A DNA stretch of 64,000 bases from Staphylococcus aureus (GCF_001027105.1 NZ_CP011526.1:2356001-2420000); one strand, 5' to 3'. Positions 50,155 to 59,061 are shown, counted from the stretch's first letter. Translations and numbers: made by a program. The notes: a model not told the origin generated them from the sequence alone.

Positions 50155-50886
50155 TTATATTTTCATTGGAATCATTAAGCTTTCTAATCTATCGTTAATG
50201 ATTTGCTTTAAAATTGGGTCGAAGTTAATTGAAGGTGTGAAGTGTATATCTGTATTAATAACCATGTCATTCATTTGCTGCTTCACTTTGTTAACAAGTC
50301 TTCCGTCATATAAAAATAATGGTACGACAATCAATTTTTGATACCGTTTCGAGATGCTTTCTAAATCATGTGTAAAACTAATCTCTCCATATAGCGTTCT
50401 CGCATATGTCGGCTTGCTAATTTGCAAATTTTGAGCGCATATTTGTAACTCTTCGTGTGCCTTAGTAAACTTTCCATTAATATTGCCGTGTGCAACAACC
50501 ATAACTCCAACTTGTTGTTCGTCACCTGCTAATGCGTCACAAATACGTTGTTCAATTAATCGTCTCATTAAAGGATGTGTGCCAAGTGGCTCGCTTACTT
50601 CTACCTTTATGTCTGGATACCGTCGTTTCATTTCATGAACGATATTCGGTATATCCTTGAGATAATGCATTGCACTAAAGATTAGCAATGGTACAATTTT
50701 AAAATGGTCAACCCCACTTTGAATCAACGTCGTCATTACCGTCTCTAAATCCTGATGCTCACTTTCTAAAAACGCAATATCATAGTGATGTATATCATCT
50801 TTTACTAATTCAGAAATAAATGCTTCTAACGCTTGATTCTGTCGTCCGTGCCTCATGCCATGTGCAACAATGATATTCCCATTCAC
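50155..50886 (-). CDS. nirR: NirR, sirohydrochlorin chelatase-like protein of the nir operon
   Basis: This 243-residue protein has two CbiX/SirB-like halves, each starting with a strand and histidine motif (IIVAHGMRHGRQ at the N-terminus, VMVVAHGNINGKFTKAH in the second half). This suits ferrochelation of sirohydrochlorin for NirB. It was first named NirR as a regulator, but its sequence is that of a chelatase. I chose GTG at 50886, preceded by aaaggg; an ATG at 50925 would include that site. First gene of nirRBD plus methyltransferase. Confidence 0.85.
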   Translation of the reverse strand: MNGNIIVAHGMRHGRQNQALEAFISELVKDDIHHYDIAFLESEHQDLETVMTTLIQSGVDHFKIVPLLIFSAMHYLKDIPNIVHEMKRRYPDIKVEVSEPLGTHPLMRRLIEQRICDALAGDEQQVGVMVVAHGNINGKFTKAHEELQICAQNLQISKPTYARTLYGEISFTHDLESISKRYQKLIVVPLFLYDGRLVNKVKQQMNDMVINTDIHFTPSINFDPILKQIINDRLESLMIPMKI

Positions 50887-50932
50887 ATTTACCAACCCTT
50901 TCACACGTATTGTATACCAAATCATTTTGTTT

Positions 50933-50950
50933 TTGTGAAAAGAATCACAT
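50933..50950. promoter_or_regulatory. Rex operator upstream of nirR
   Basis: TTGTGAAAAGAATCACAT agrees with TTGTGAAnnnnTTCACAA except at two positions in the right half. It lies 47-64 bp upstream of the chosen nirR start. Confidence 0.75.
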
Positions 50951-50962
50951 TATAATGTAAAA

Positions 50963-50978
50963 TCAGGGAATTCCCTGA
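50963..50978. promoter_or_regulatory. NreC-type palindrome upstream of nirR
   Basis: TCAGGGAATTCCCTGA is a perfect 16-bp palindrome containing the GGG-N4-CCC core of NreC sites. It lies 13 bp beyond the Rex-type site on the far side from nirR. Confidence 0.75.
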
Positions 50979-51032
50979 TGCCTGTAGTCATGCATATTCC
51001 TTATACATTTTCCCTTTTTGTTAAATCAAAAA

Positions 51033-51097
51033 AAGCGACCGATATATGAATCCCTACTCAACATTTATTTGAGCAAGCATTAATATATCGGTCGCTT
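51033..51097 (-). terminator. Terminator of the GNAT gene
   Basis: 15-bp perfect arms aagcgaccgatatat (51033-51047) and atatatcggtcgctt (51083-51097). The minus-strand exit is an eight-T run. Confidence 0.88.
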
Positions 51098-51115
51098 GTA
51101 GTGTATATTATTATC

Positions 51116-51652
51116 TTAAAATGGTGGTTGGCCTAATATTGTTTCGTCAAAGCGCTCGGGTATCAATACTTTGCGCATGATCACACCTAAATCGCCATCA
51201 TCATTTTCATGTTCGCTGTATATTTCATAACCTCTTTTTTCATAAATTTTAAGTAACCACGGATGCAATCTTGCAGATGTACCTAAAGTAACTGCCGCTG
51301 ACTTTAACGTATCTCGCAAAAATGCTTCTTCAACATAAGTAAGTAATTGGCTACCATAGCCTTTCCCTTCATACTCAGGATTTGTCGCAAACCACCAGAC
51401 AAAAGGATAACCCGAAATACTTTTCACACTTCCCCAAGGATATCTAACCGTAATCGTAGATATAATTTCATCATCAATTGTCATGACAAATGTAGTATTT
51501 TTATCTATATTTTCTTTAACAGCATCTAAATTAGCATTAACCGAAGGCCAATCAATACCTAGTTCTCTTAGAGGCGTAAATGCTTCATGCATGAGTTGTT
51601 GCAATTTTTCTGCATCTTGTTCACTTGCGAGTCGAATCATCGTTTTTGTCAT
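51116..51652 (-). CDS. GNAT-family N-acetyltransferase
   Basis: A 178-residue acetyltransferase. It has a YEGKGYGSQLLTYVEEAF acetyl-CoA loop (xxGxGYG) near residue 95 and IYEKRGYEIY near 145. The substrate is unknown. The ATG at 51652 is in good distance of a gtgggg site; a GTG at 51664 is also possible. It lies between nirC and nirR on the same strand, but has its own terminator, so a link to nitrite metabolism is not implied. Confidence 0.8.
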   Translation of the reverse strand: MTKTMIRLASEQDAEKLQQLMHEAFTPLRELGIDWPSVNANLDAVKENIDKNTTFVMTIDDEIISTITVRYPWGSVKSISGYPFVWWFATNPEYEGKGYGSQLLTYVEEAFLRDTLKSAAVTLGTSARLHPWLLKIYEKRGYEIYSEHENDDGDLGVIMRKVLIPERFDETILGQPPF

Positions 51653-51814
51653 ATTAATCCCCACTCTTTTTTAAATGATTTAACCATATTTTATTTTTAA
51701 AATAAATATCCATCAAAGTGTATCAATAAATTTATCACATGTCAGAAAGTATGCTTCATCTGAATACACCAATACTCTCATGAAACTTATTAAAAATTAC
51801 TCTCTCAACGTAAA

Positions 51815-51840
51815 AAACCATTCAAATTCATGAATGGTTT
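51815..51840 (-). terminator. nirC terminator
   Basis: 10-bp arms aaaccattca (51815-51824) and tgaatggttt (51831-51840) with a 6-nt loop. The minus-strand exit is ttttttacg. Confidence 0.85.
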
Positions 51841-51884
51841 GGAAGAATGATTCATTGTTACGCTATTTAATCACTACATCTTAA

Positions 51885-52709
51885 TTATTGTTGCTCTAAA
51901 CGATTACGCTTACCATTTAAGAAAGCATAAACGAGACCTACAAAAATACCGCCACCGACAAAGTTACCTAAGAAAGCAAAAACGATATTTTTTAAAACGT
52001 GTAACCATGAAACTGCATCAAGGTTAAAGAATACCATACCTGCATATAGACCTGCATTGAACACAACGTGCTCATATCCCATGTATACAAAGACCACGAC
52101 ACCACAAGCTATGAAGAATGCCTTTGTTAAGCCGCCTTTGAATTGCATAGAGATGAAAATACCAATATTAATAAAGAAGTTACAGAAAATACCTTTTGTA
52201 AAAATATTCAACCATGTTGAATCAACAGTCTTTTTCTGAACTAAAGCTGTTAAAGCTTGTGTCATTTCAGGTGTCATGACATGCGCAAATTTCATTAAGA
52301 AAAATAACACAAACCCACCTAAAATATTTCCTAAGAAACAATATAATAAAATCCAAGTCATCTTCTTAACAGAAACGACTTTATAATACCAGCCTACTGT
52401 AAAGTACATGAAGTTACTTGTTAATAATTCAGAGTTAGTTAATACAACTAAAATCAAACCTAAACTAAACGCAATGGCTCCCATTAAATTGATAAGTCCA
52501 TCTACGTGAGTACTCGCAAACTGCGTCTTTATTCCGAACATAAATACAGTAACGATTGAGAGTAAAAATCCGGCCATCATTGCTTTAAGCATATATCGGC
52601 CAGGTGTTTGCTGTACCATTACTTGCTTCATTTGTACTGAAGATGATATTGAATCAACAATTGCGCCTGTTGAATATGTATCTTCAACTGTTTTCTTATT
52701 TTCTATCAC
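51885..52709 (-). CDS. nirC: NirC, formate/nitrite-channel family transporter
   Basis: A 274-residue FocA/NirC-family protein with six helices, including the family segments SELLTSNFMYF and NFFINIGIFISMQ. In S. aureus it would carry nitrite across the membrane for NirBD. The start is most likely GTG at 52709, which follows tgggggaagt at 5 nt; the in-frame extension to 52736 includes that site. No NreC-type palindrome was seen upstream. Confidence 0.88.
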   Translation of the reverse strand: MIENKKTVEDTYSTGAIVDSISSSVQMKQVMVQQTPGRYMLKAMMAGFLLSIVTVFMFGIKTQFASTHVDGLINLMGAIAFSLGLILVVLTNSELLTSNFMYFTVGWYYKVVSVKKMTWILLYCFLGNILGGFVLFFLMKFAHVMTPEMTQALTALVQKKTVDSTWLNIFTKGIFCNFFINIGIFISMQFKGGLTKAFFIACGVVVFVYMGYEHVVFNAGLYAGMVFFNLDAVSWLHVLKNIVFAFLGNFVGGGIFVGLVYAFLNGKRNRLEQQ

Positions 52710-52842
52710 AGTACTTCCCCCATTTACTTTGATCAAATAAAATTTACTTTCTAATTATATTAGTAAATCAATGTAATTGATAGATTAAATTTCAGAAAAA
52801 TCTTTTTATTCTCTCGAAAATGTAGTTTTCTTTCATAAAAAC

Positions 52843-52913
52843 AGCGAGATAAATCGCGTGATTGGCTAATATCTTTATGATTTAAGATATTACGACGCTC
52901 ATTTTATCTCGCT
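52843..52913 (-). terminator. Terminator of the 60-residue gene
   Basis: Arms agcgagataaa (52843-52853) and ttttatctcgct (52902-52913), with a 48-nt loop that has a further stem (atatctt...aagatat). Confidence 0.75.
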
Positions 52914-52925
52914 TTATGTAAAGTA

Positions 52926-53108
52926 TTACTTATTCTTTTTTAAATTTGAAAAGTAATGTAAACCATATGCAAATACACTGTAACCAATTGCAGTACGTAA
53001 AATAAACCTTATAACTTTATTAGGTACACATTTTGACGTTACTGAAATAGAAGATAGTAGTGTTGTGAAAATATATAATATTAAAACTTTGATATAACGT
53101 TCTACCAT
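52926..53108 (-). CDS. Small two-helix membrane protein of unknown function
   Basis: The 60-residue product has two hydrophobic segments (about 7-24 and 34-52) joined by a short basic loop with a CVPNK segment, and ends FSNLKKNK. The ATG at 53108 is preceded by atgaggga at 7 nt; the frame extends to 53123 without support. It has a dedicated terminator. Not recognised. Confidence 0.65.
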   Translation of the reverse strand: MVERYIKVLILYIFTTLLSSISVTSKCVPNKVIRFILRTAIGYSVFAYGLHYFSNLKKNK

Positions 53109-53191
53109 CGAATCATCCCTCATTTTTATAATATTACAAGATTATTATAAACCGAATGAAACAAAAAAGTTTTTACATATTTTCAACAACT

Positions 53192-53659
53192 TTATTTCAA
53201 TAAAGCATCAAGTTGATCTAAAGTTTGATTCATACCTTGTTCAACACCCATGTTTATGACTTGTTGAGCGGCTTCTTTTGTTGGAAATACCGATGTTGAT
53301 GTCACTGTCGTTTTCGTTGTATTGCTCTTGGAAAATGACAAAGTAATTTTCATGCTTGGCATTTTTGTATCTTTTGCACCTTGAGGTGTCGCAAATGAGT
53401 CAATATATTCAATTAAATATGGACGCTTAACCGTTTTATATTCTGCTAATGTATAGCTGGTCATTGTAGGTGTTTTAATCGCATAAAATGCATCACCGCC
53501 TGAAACAGCATTAAAGCGAAACACTTTGGTACTAGCGTCTTTTGGATGAAACCATTTTTCAAATAATGCTTTTGTCGTATAGGCATCAAACACCTTTTCA
53601 ATCGGTGCTTCTATCGTTCTTGAAAAAATAATTTTATTATCTTCAACTTTAATCGTCAT
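53192..53659 (-). CDS. SRPBCC/AHSA1-family START-like protein
   Basis: A 155-residue protein of the AHSA1/SRPBCC fold: RTIEAPIEKVFDAYTTKALFEKWFHPKDAS at the start, a central set of strands, and a C-terminal helix (MGVEQGMNQTLDQLDALLK). These small helix-grip proteins bind hydrophobic ligands. The ligand is unknown. The ATG at 53659 has tagggagtggg upstream. It is monocistronic. Confidence 0.82.
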   Translation of the reverse strand: MTIKVEDNKIIFSRTIEAPIEKVFDAYTTKALFEKWFHPKDASTKVFRFNAVSGGDAFYAIKTPTMTSYTLAEYKTVKRPYLIEYIDSFATPQGAKDTKMPSMKITLSFSKSNTTKTTVTSTSVFPTKEAAQQVINMGVEQGMNQTLDQLDALLK

Positions 53660-53793
53660 CTTCCCACTCCCTATCTTTTATATTTACTCATCTTAACATG
53701 CATTGAGTAACATATGTTACCAAATCATTTGTTATAAACTATAGTAATATTAATCATTCCCTCTGTTGAAATTGATAACTACGAAATAAAAAA

Positions 53794-53831
53794 CACACTC
53801 TATTCAGCTATTAACAGTTGAGTAGAGTGTG
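53794..53831 (-). terminator. adcA terminator
   Basis: Arms cacactctattcagct (53794-53809) and agttgagtagagtgtg (53816-53831), two mismatches. The minus-strand exit is ttttttatttcg. Confidence 0.85.
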
Positions 53832-53844
53832 CAAACCTGTTGAA

Positions 53845-55395
53845 TTAATGCGCTAACATTTCTTCTTTGATTTGGTCTTTATTTAATTTTGAAGGATAAT
53901 ATGTTGGCCAGTTATCCATTTCTTTTAATAACGCGTCATTATCATTACCCATAAAGATATGGAAGTGTTCTGCCTTTTTAGGTGCAATGTTGTGATCGCT
54001 AAATTGGATGAATTTCGGTAAGTCTTTATCATTACCATCGACCAATTTAAACATAAATCTCACGCCACGGTTACCTTTAGGATATTTCAATGTTTTCTTA
54101 CCATTGTATTCATATTTACCAGTGTGTTTCTTACCATCTTTAGTAAATGTAATTTCATTTCCTTTTATATCAATGTTAGTAATATCAGTTTTATATCCTT
54201 TGTCATAATAAGCTTTTAAATCTTTAGCAGATTTCTTCGGATCATTTTCAGCTTTATGTTCCATCACTTCATCAAGCGTACCGTCTTTTAAGTAAGGGTA
54301 AACAGATTGCCATTCACCAGCATAATCGCTTAATTCACGGTCTTTAACTTGCTCATCTTTAAAATACCCATCAGAAATTGCTTTGTCATGTTTACTTTCA
54401 GCTTTGTCGTCTTTCACTTTAACACCACTGTCTAAAGCTTTACCGATATTTTCAATATTAGATTTCATTAATGATTGATACGTAATATTATCTTTTTTCT
54501 GTTGTTCTTTATTTAAAGACTCCATGTTGTAGAATTTTAAAGGCTTCGCATCTGTTTCTTTACGAATTGTTTCAGTCACTTTATTCGCAACATTATCTTC
54601 GTAAAGAATATATTTAGCATTGCTATCTCTAATTTCTTTAACAATTTTAGTTAATTCTTTTTGTGATGGATCTTCAGCATTCATGTTTTGAATACCTTTT
54701 TGAACAAAACCATAACAATCAGCTAAGTATCCAATTGATTCATGTGAAATGAATACTGCATTACCTTGCTTATCTTTTGTAACTTGCTTCATATCGTTAT
54801 CAATTTTCTTAAGATCGTCGTTTAATTTTTTGTAGTTTTTCTCATAGTCATCTTTATGTTTTGGATCTTTTTTCACTAATTCATCTTTAATTTCTTTAGC
54901 GAAAGTTTGGTTAATTTTAGGATCTAACCATACGTGTGGATCATATCCACCATGATGATGATGATGTTCTTCTTTCTCATGATCATGTCCCTCATGTTCA
55001 TGCTCTTCACCATGCTCGTGTTGATCAGTTAAAAGCTTTGCTTTATCTAATTTATCCTCTAAAGACAGTTTTTTATCTTTATCTTTGATAGTAGATGCAA
55101 CTTTCTTAGCAACCGGATCTAAATTATCCCCTGTATACATAAACAAGTCTGACTTGCTTGCACTTAATATATCTTTTTGTGTTGGTTCATAGCTATGTAA
55201 ATCTGTCCCTGCTGGATAGATTGATGATACCTTCACGTGTTTTCCACCAATTTGCTCTGCAAATGATTGCAATGGATAAACTGTCGTTTTAATTGTTACC
55301 TTGCCATCTTTATCTTTTCCATCATCATTCCCACATGCGGCTAATGATAAAGTTACGGCTGGTACAAGAAGTAACATACCTAATTTCTTTTTCAT
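53845..55395 (-). CDS. adcA: AdcA zinc-binding lipoprotein, ZnuA-ZinT fusion
   Basis: The 516-residue lipoprotein has a lipobox LAAC with Cys21. A ZnuA/AdcA domain follows to about residue 320, with a histidine-rich loop near 130-155 (clusters of HEH and HHHHH) and YDPHVWLDP. A C-terminal ZinT domain begins near KDRELSDYAGEWQSVYPYL and includes HNIAPKKAEHFHIF. It scavenges extracellular zinc for an ABC transporter not encoded here. The ATG at 55395 has aggaggg upstream. A possible Zur site overlaps the leader. Confidence 0.93.
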   Translation of the reverse strand: MKKKLGMLLLVPAVTLSLAACGNDDGKDKDGKVTIKTTVYPLQSFAEQIGGKHVKVSSIYPAGTDLHSYEPTQKDILSASKSDLFMYTGDNLDPVAKKVASTIKDKDKKLSLEDKLDKAKLLTDQHEHGEEHEHEGHDHEKEEHHHHHGGYDPHVWLDPKINQTFAKEIKDELVKKDPKHKDDYEKNYKKLNDDLKKIDNDMKQVTKDKQGNAVFISHESIGYLADCYGFVQKGIQNMNAEDPSQKELTKIVKEIRDSNAKYILYEDNVANKVTETIRKETDAKPLKFYNMESLNKEQQKKDNITYQSLMKSNIENIGKALDSGVKVKDDKAESKHDKAISDGYFKDEQVKDRELSDYAGEWQSVYPYLKDGTLDEVMEHKAENDPKKSAKDLKAYYDKGYKTDITNIDIKGNEITFTKDGKKHTGKYEYNGKKTLKYPKGNRGVRFMFKLVDGNDKDLPKFIQFSDHNIAPKKAEHFHIFMGNDNDALLKEMDNWPTYYPSKLNKDQIKEEMLAH

Positions 55396-55411
55396 AGTCA
55401 CCCTCCTAAAT

Positions 55412-55425
55412 AGTAATCTTTACGT
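55412..55425. promoter_or_regulatory. Possible Zur site in the adcA leader
   Basis: agtaatctttacgt contains a GTAA-AG-ATTAC-like inverted repeat similar to the staphylococcal Zur core. It lies only about 20 bp from the start codon, so it is uncertain. Confidence 0.35.
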
Positions 55426-55595
55426 TTTAAAATTATATACTCATGCTACTTAAAATACAAGCACTGTTTTTATAAATAATATAAAGTCGAATCATACTTT
55501 AGGTATTTACCACTTTTCGTTTTATCTAATACATGACTATTGTACAAATATGATACAGAAAACTTTATAGTATTTACGAACGTCATAATATAAGA

Positions 55596-55651
55596 AAAAA
55601 AGACAATCTCTATCATATTGCTAATAGAAATTGCCTTTTCATATTGTCCTA
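55596..55651. repeat. Flanking repeat of the axe/txe module, copy 1
   Basis: A segment aaaaagacaatctctatcat... through cctttt to tattgtccta. It forms an imperfect hairpin (agacaatctctat / atagaaattgcctttt) and recurs at 56388-56443 with only a few changes. It lies 39 bp beyond the txe stop codon. Confidence 0.85.
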
Positions 55652-55689
55652 AAATAACTTACCCTATTTTTATAGTGTGACTTTTAGAT

Positions 55690-55956
55690 TTAATAATGGT
55701 ATTTACATGATGCTATTTTTATATGATTGTCATCTACTGTATAAACCAATCTATGTTCGTGATTGATACGTCTACTATAATACCCAGTCAGATTCGATTT
55801 TAACTTTTCAGGCTTACCTATACCTTCCAATGCACCATTTCTGTCAATACTTTTAAGTAACTCATTAATCTTCTTCACCATTTTTTTATCGTTCTGCTGA
55901 AAATACTTATAATCTTCAAAGGCTTGAGGCGAAAACGTAATATTTAACCTAGCCAT
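55690..55956 (-). CDS. txe: Txe/YoeB-family toxin
   Basis: An 88-residue RelE-superfamily mRNA interferase. It ends in the YoeB-type sequence RRINHEHRLVYTVDDNHIKIASCKYHY, with the arginines and terminal histidine/tyrosine expected of the active site. In S. aureus such toxins cleave mRNA at the ribosome near start codons. Its start shares one base with the stop of the antitoxin gene (TAATG), so synthesis is coupled to the antitoxin. Confidence 0.93.
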   Translation of the reverse strand: MARLNITFSPQAFEDYKYFQQNDKKMVKKINELLKSIDRNGALEGIGKPEKLKSNLTGYYSRRINHEHRLVYTVDDNHIKIASCKYHY

Positions 55957-56207
55957 TATACATCTATATCTTTCGTTATAGTTTTCCCACGTTCTAGATC
56001 TGCAATTGATTGAGCTAAGTGTTCAGCATTATTTGGGTTCTGTTGGAGGTAAAGTGTTTCCATCATGGAGTTATAATCTGATTCTGACATGATTACTACG
56101 TTTTTATCATCAGTAGATGTTACAGTTACCATATCACTATCATCATTTACTTTTGTCATAAGTGCCTTTAAATTCTGTCGAGCGTATGAATAATTTTTAA
56201 TAATCAT
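55956..56207 (-). CDS. axe: Axe/YefM-family antitoxin
   Basis: An 83-residue YefM/Phd-type antitoxin. The start MIIKNYSYARQNLKALMTKV is the dimerising DNA-binding part, and the C-terminal helix (NAEHLAQSIADLERGK) wraps the toxin. It neutralises Txe and represses its own promoter. A ribosome binding site aaaaggaggcg precedes 56207. The module sits between two near-identical repeats, suggesting past acquisition. Confidence 0.93.
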   Translation of the reverse strand: MIIKNYSYARQNLKALMTKVNDDSDMVTVTSTDDKNVVIMSESDYNSMMETLYLQQNPNNAEHLAQSIADLERGKTITKDIDV

Positions 56208-56387
56208 ATTTATCGCCTCCTTTTAACACACCTCAATTGTACAAATATCTGTACAATAAAACAAGCGACACAGAAAAAAACTACTAATCAAGATTTCGCA
56301 CGGGGAAGAATCAATACCTATCCTGTACTGATTCCCTACTAAACAATGTTTACATGATAATTTCCACCTATTTAGACTTCATACATT

Positions 56388-56443
56388 AAAAAGACAATCT
56401 CTATCATATCGCTAATAGAAATTGCCTTTTCGTATTGTCCTAA
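56388..56443. repeat. Flanking repeat of the axe/txe module, copy 2
   Basis: Near-identical to 55596-55651 in the same orientation (atatc/atatt and cgtatt/catatt are the differences). It lies about 180 bp upstream of axe. It may terminate the dsbA transcript on the other side. Confidence 0.85.
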
Positions 56444-56479
56444 TAAATTGGTATCACTTACTGATCTCAACAATTAAGA

Positions 56480-57079
56480 CTATTTGATTTTATCTTTTAA
56501 TAACTTCTCATAACTTTCATAATCATATGGATCTTCAACTTTCTCGCCATTAATAAATGCAGTTGGTGTCGTTTTTATATGATTATCTTTCGCTATTTTT
56601 TTATCTTTCTCTGCAGCTTTCCAAGACTTGCTATCTTTTGTCTTGTAATCTTTTATAATTTTATTTTCCGTCTCTTTATCTAAATGCAGTTGTTTAATAT
56701 GTTTATCTAATAGTTCTTTTGTTAACCATTCTTTATTTTCATCTTGCTGGGCAGCAAATAATTGCTTTTGAAAATCTAAAAATGATTTAGGTGCATACAT
56801 CAATACTGCATGACTCGCACGCGAACCAACAATTGAGTCTTTACCTAAGAAAGCTAAATTGACAAATTGGTATTCCACTTTGTGATTATCTATATAATTT
56901 TTACGCAACTTTGGCATGACTTTTTCATCTAATTCTTTACAATAAGGACATTTATAGTCGCCATATACGACAACTAATGGTTTGCCGTTTTTCGAAGATG
57001 TCGTTGCTGATTCTTTTTTACCGCAAGCTGTTAAAATTAACATGCTCACTATAAATAATGTTAGTAATTTTTTAGTCAT
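56480..57079 (-). CDS. dsbA: DsbA thiol-disulfide oxidase lipoprotein
   Basis: A 199-residue lipoprotein with lipobox LTAC (Cys19), active site CPYC at 44-47, and the cis-proline loop TTPT near 169-172. It matches the S. aureus lipid-anchored DsbA, an oxidase that works without a DsbB partner. The ATG at 57079 has taggagtt upstream. It follows the DUF4467 lipoprotein by 18 bp and is likely cotranscribed. Confidence 0.93.
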   Translation of the reverse strand: MTKKLLTLFIVSMLILTACGKKESATTSSKNGKPLVVVYGDYKCPYCKELDEKVMPKLRKNYIDNHKVEYQFVNLAFLGKDSIVGSRASHAVLMYAPKSFLDFQKQLFAAQQDENKEWLTKELLDKHIKQLHLDKETENKIIKDYKTKDSKSWKAAEKDKKIAKDNHIKTTPTAFINGEKVEDPYDYESYEKLLKDKIK

Positions 57080-57097
57080 AATAACTCCTATTCATAT

Positions 57098-57460
57098 CTA
57101 GTTCGTCATATTTTCTTCATGATAATCCGCATCATGTTGTTGATAATATCGTCTCGAATCAAAATCTTGCTTATATGATACACGTTTATCACTAAAATCA
57201 TATGCATAATAATGCACTTCATCATCATTACTCAAAGGTTTATAAGCTAAAATGATAATTTTATCCTTATCATAGACATAAATATTAGCATCTTTGCGTT
57301 CAAAATGATCAACACGATCACCGTTGCCTTTTTTGGCAAGTTGTTCTTGTTTTTGATTTTGAATTTTAACTGCTTCATCTATTTCTTTCACATATTTATC
57401 ATTACCACATCCTGATATAAAGACTAGTAATAATAATACCGTCGCCACAAATCGCTTCAA
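57098..57460 (-). CDS. Small lipoprotein, DUF4467/cystatin-like
   Basis: A 120-residue lipoprotein with lipobox SGC at Cys18. It has a helix followed by strands (HFERKDANIYVYDKDKIIILAYKPL...YYAYDFSD). This matches the staphylococcal DUF4467 cystatin-fold group. The start is TTG at 57460 behind taggagtg; the longer frame to 57499 runs through that site. Its pairing with dsbA suggests that it may be a substrate or helper, but this is only inferred. Confidence 0.78.
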   Translation of the reverse strand: MKRFVATVLLLLVFISGCGNDKYVKEIDEAVKIQNQKQEQLAKKGNGDRVDHFERKDANIYVYDKDKIIILAYKPLSNDDEVHYYAYDFSDKRVSYKQDFDSRRYYQQHDADYHEENMTN

Positions 57461-57714
57461 TGCTCCCACTCCTACTATCAACTTCCAACTAACTTTCAAT
57501 ATAATTAATACTATACACCGTCAAACATTAATGCGCTACAACTACTACCAATGCATTTAATATAAATATCCAAAGAAATAACAGTTATGTATAGTCAAAG
57601 AAAAATATATTTCATTTTCTATGTGTATTTGTAATCAGTTTTTGATAAAATAAAAAAATAGCATTATTAATAAATTCAAAAATTATAGTTCAATTCAGAG
57701 AGGGATGGGATAAA

Positions 57715-58965
57715 ATGAACTTTGTAACGTTGACTTCGGATGAGTTCAATGCGTTTACAACAAAGCATTTTTCACATTACACACAATCAGCTATTCATTA
57801 CAATCATAGAGTTGATTTAAAAGGCGATGTGCATCTTGTAGGGGTTAAAGATGACAATGGTCAAGTGATTGCAGGATGCTTATTGACAGAAGCACGCACA
57901 CTTAAATTTTTCAAATATTTTTATACACATCGCGGGCCAGTGATGGATTATACAAATCAATCATTAGTAGCATTTTTCTTTAAAGCATTAACGTCATATT
58001 TAAAGAAACACAATTGTTTATATGTCCTTGTAGATCCATATTTAATTGAAAATTTACGCAATGCAGACGGTGAAATTGTTAAATCTTATGATAACCGAGC
58101 ATTTGTTAGAACAATGGATAAATTAGGTTATAAACACCAAGGTTTCCCTGTAGGTTATGATTCAATGAGCCAAATCCGTTGGCTGTCAGTGTTAGATTTA
58201 AAAGATAAGACTGAAGACCAACTTTTAAAAGAAATGGATTATCAAACGAGACGTAATATTAAAAAAACATATGATATTGGTGTCAAAACTAAAACGTTAA
58301 CGATTGATGAAACGCAAACTTTTTTCGACTTATTCCATATGGCTGAGGAAAAGCACGGTTTCAAATTCCGTGAGTTACCATACTTTGAAGAAATGCAAAA
58401 GTTATACGATGACCACGCCATGTTAAAGTTGGCGTATATTGATTTAAACGAGTATTTAAAAACGTTACAATTAAAGCAACAACAATTAACAGCTGAACTC
58501 TCAGGTGTTGAAGAAGCATTGGAAGAAAGTCCTAATTCAAAGAAAAATAAAACGAAACGCACACAGCTAGAACAACAGCTAAATAGCAATAAGCGTAAAA
58601 TCGACAATACAATAGAACAAATTGAACAAGATGGTGCAGTCTTAAACTTAGCTTCTGCTTTATTTATCTACAATGAGCATGAAGTTTATTACTTATCTAG
58701 TGGTTCAAACCCTAAATATAATGCTTATATGGGTGCCTACCATTTGCAGTGGGAAATGATTAAGTTTGCTAAAGCGCATCATATTGATCGCTATAATTTT
58801 TATGGTATTACCGGTGACTTTTCAGAGTCATCAGAAGACTATGGCGTCCAACAATTCAAAAAAGGTTTTAACGCACATGTAGAAGAGTATATCGGTGACT
58901 TTATTAAGCCTATCAAACCATTACTATATAAGGTACAAACGTACTTAAATCATAAACGTCGTTAA
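57715..58965 (+). CDS. fmhA: FemAB-family aminoacyltransferase, FmhA
   Basis: A 416-residue peptidyltransferase of the FemABX fold: two GNAT-like domains with a long antiparallel coiled-coil arm inserted at about 243-305 (Gln/Leu/Lys heptads). It ends in LQWEMIKFAKAHHIDRYNFYGITGDFSESSEDYGVQQFKKGF, typical for this family. FemAB enzymes build the pentaglycine bridge using glycyl-tRNA; FmhA is a non-essential paralogue able to incorporate serine. The order next to tcyABC is that of fmhA. FmhC cannot be excluded. Ribosome binding site gagagggatgg. Confidence 0.82.
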   Translation: MNFVTLTSDEFNAFTTKHFSHYTQSAIHYNHRVDLKGDVHLVGVKDDNGQVIAGCLLTEARTLKFFKYFYTHRGPVMDYTNQSLVAFFFKALTSYLKKHNCLYVLVDPYLIENLRNADGEIVKSYDNRAFVRTMDKLGYKHQGFPVGYDSMSQIRWLSVLDLKDKTEDQLLKEMDYQTRRNIKKTYDIGVKTKTLTIDETQTFFDLFHMAEEKHGFKFRELPYFEEMQKLYDDHAMLKLAYIDLNEYLKTLQLKQQQLTAELSGVEEALEESPNSKKNKTKRTQLEQQLNSNKRKIDNTIEQIEQDGAVLNLASALFIYNEHEVYYLSSGSNPKYNAYMGAYHLQWEMIKFAKAHHIDRYNFYGITGDFSESSEDYGVQQFKKGFNAHVEEYIGDFIKPIKPLLYKVQTYLNHKRR

Positions 58966-58998
58966 AATATCGCTCCAAGATTATGACAACATAACAAA

Positions 58999-59055
58999 GA
59001 ACCACGCATCATGTATATGGCTTCATCGCCATACTAAAACATGATACGTGGTTCT
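58999..59055. terminator. Bidirectional terminator between fmhA and tcyC
   Basis: 17-nt arms agaaccacgcatcatgt (58999-59015) and acatgatacgtggttct (59039-59055), one mismatch. Confidence 0.88.
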
Positions 59056-59061
59056 ATTTGA

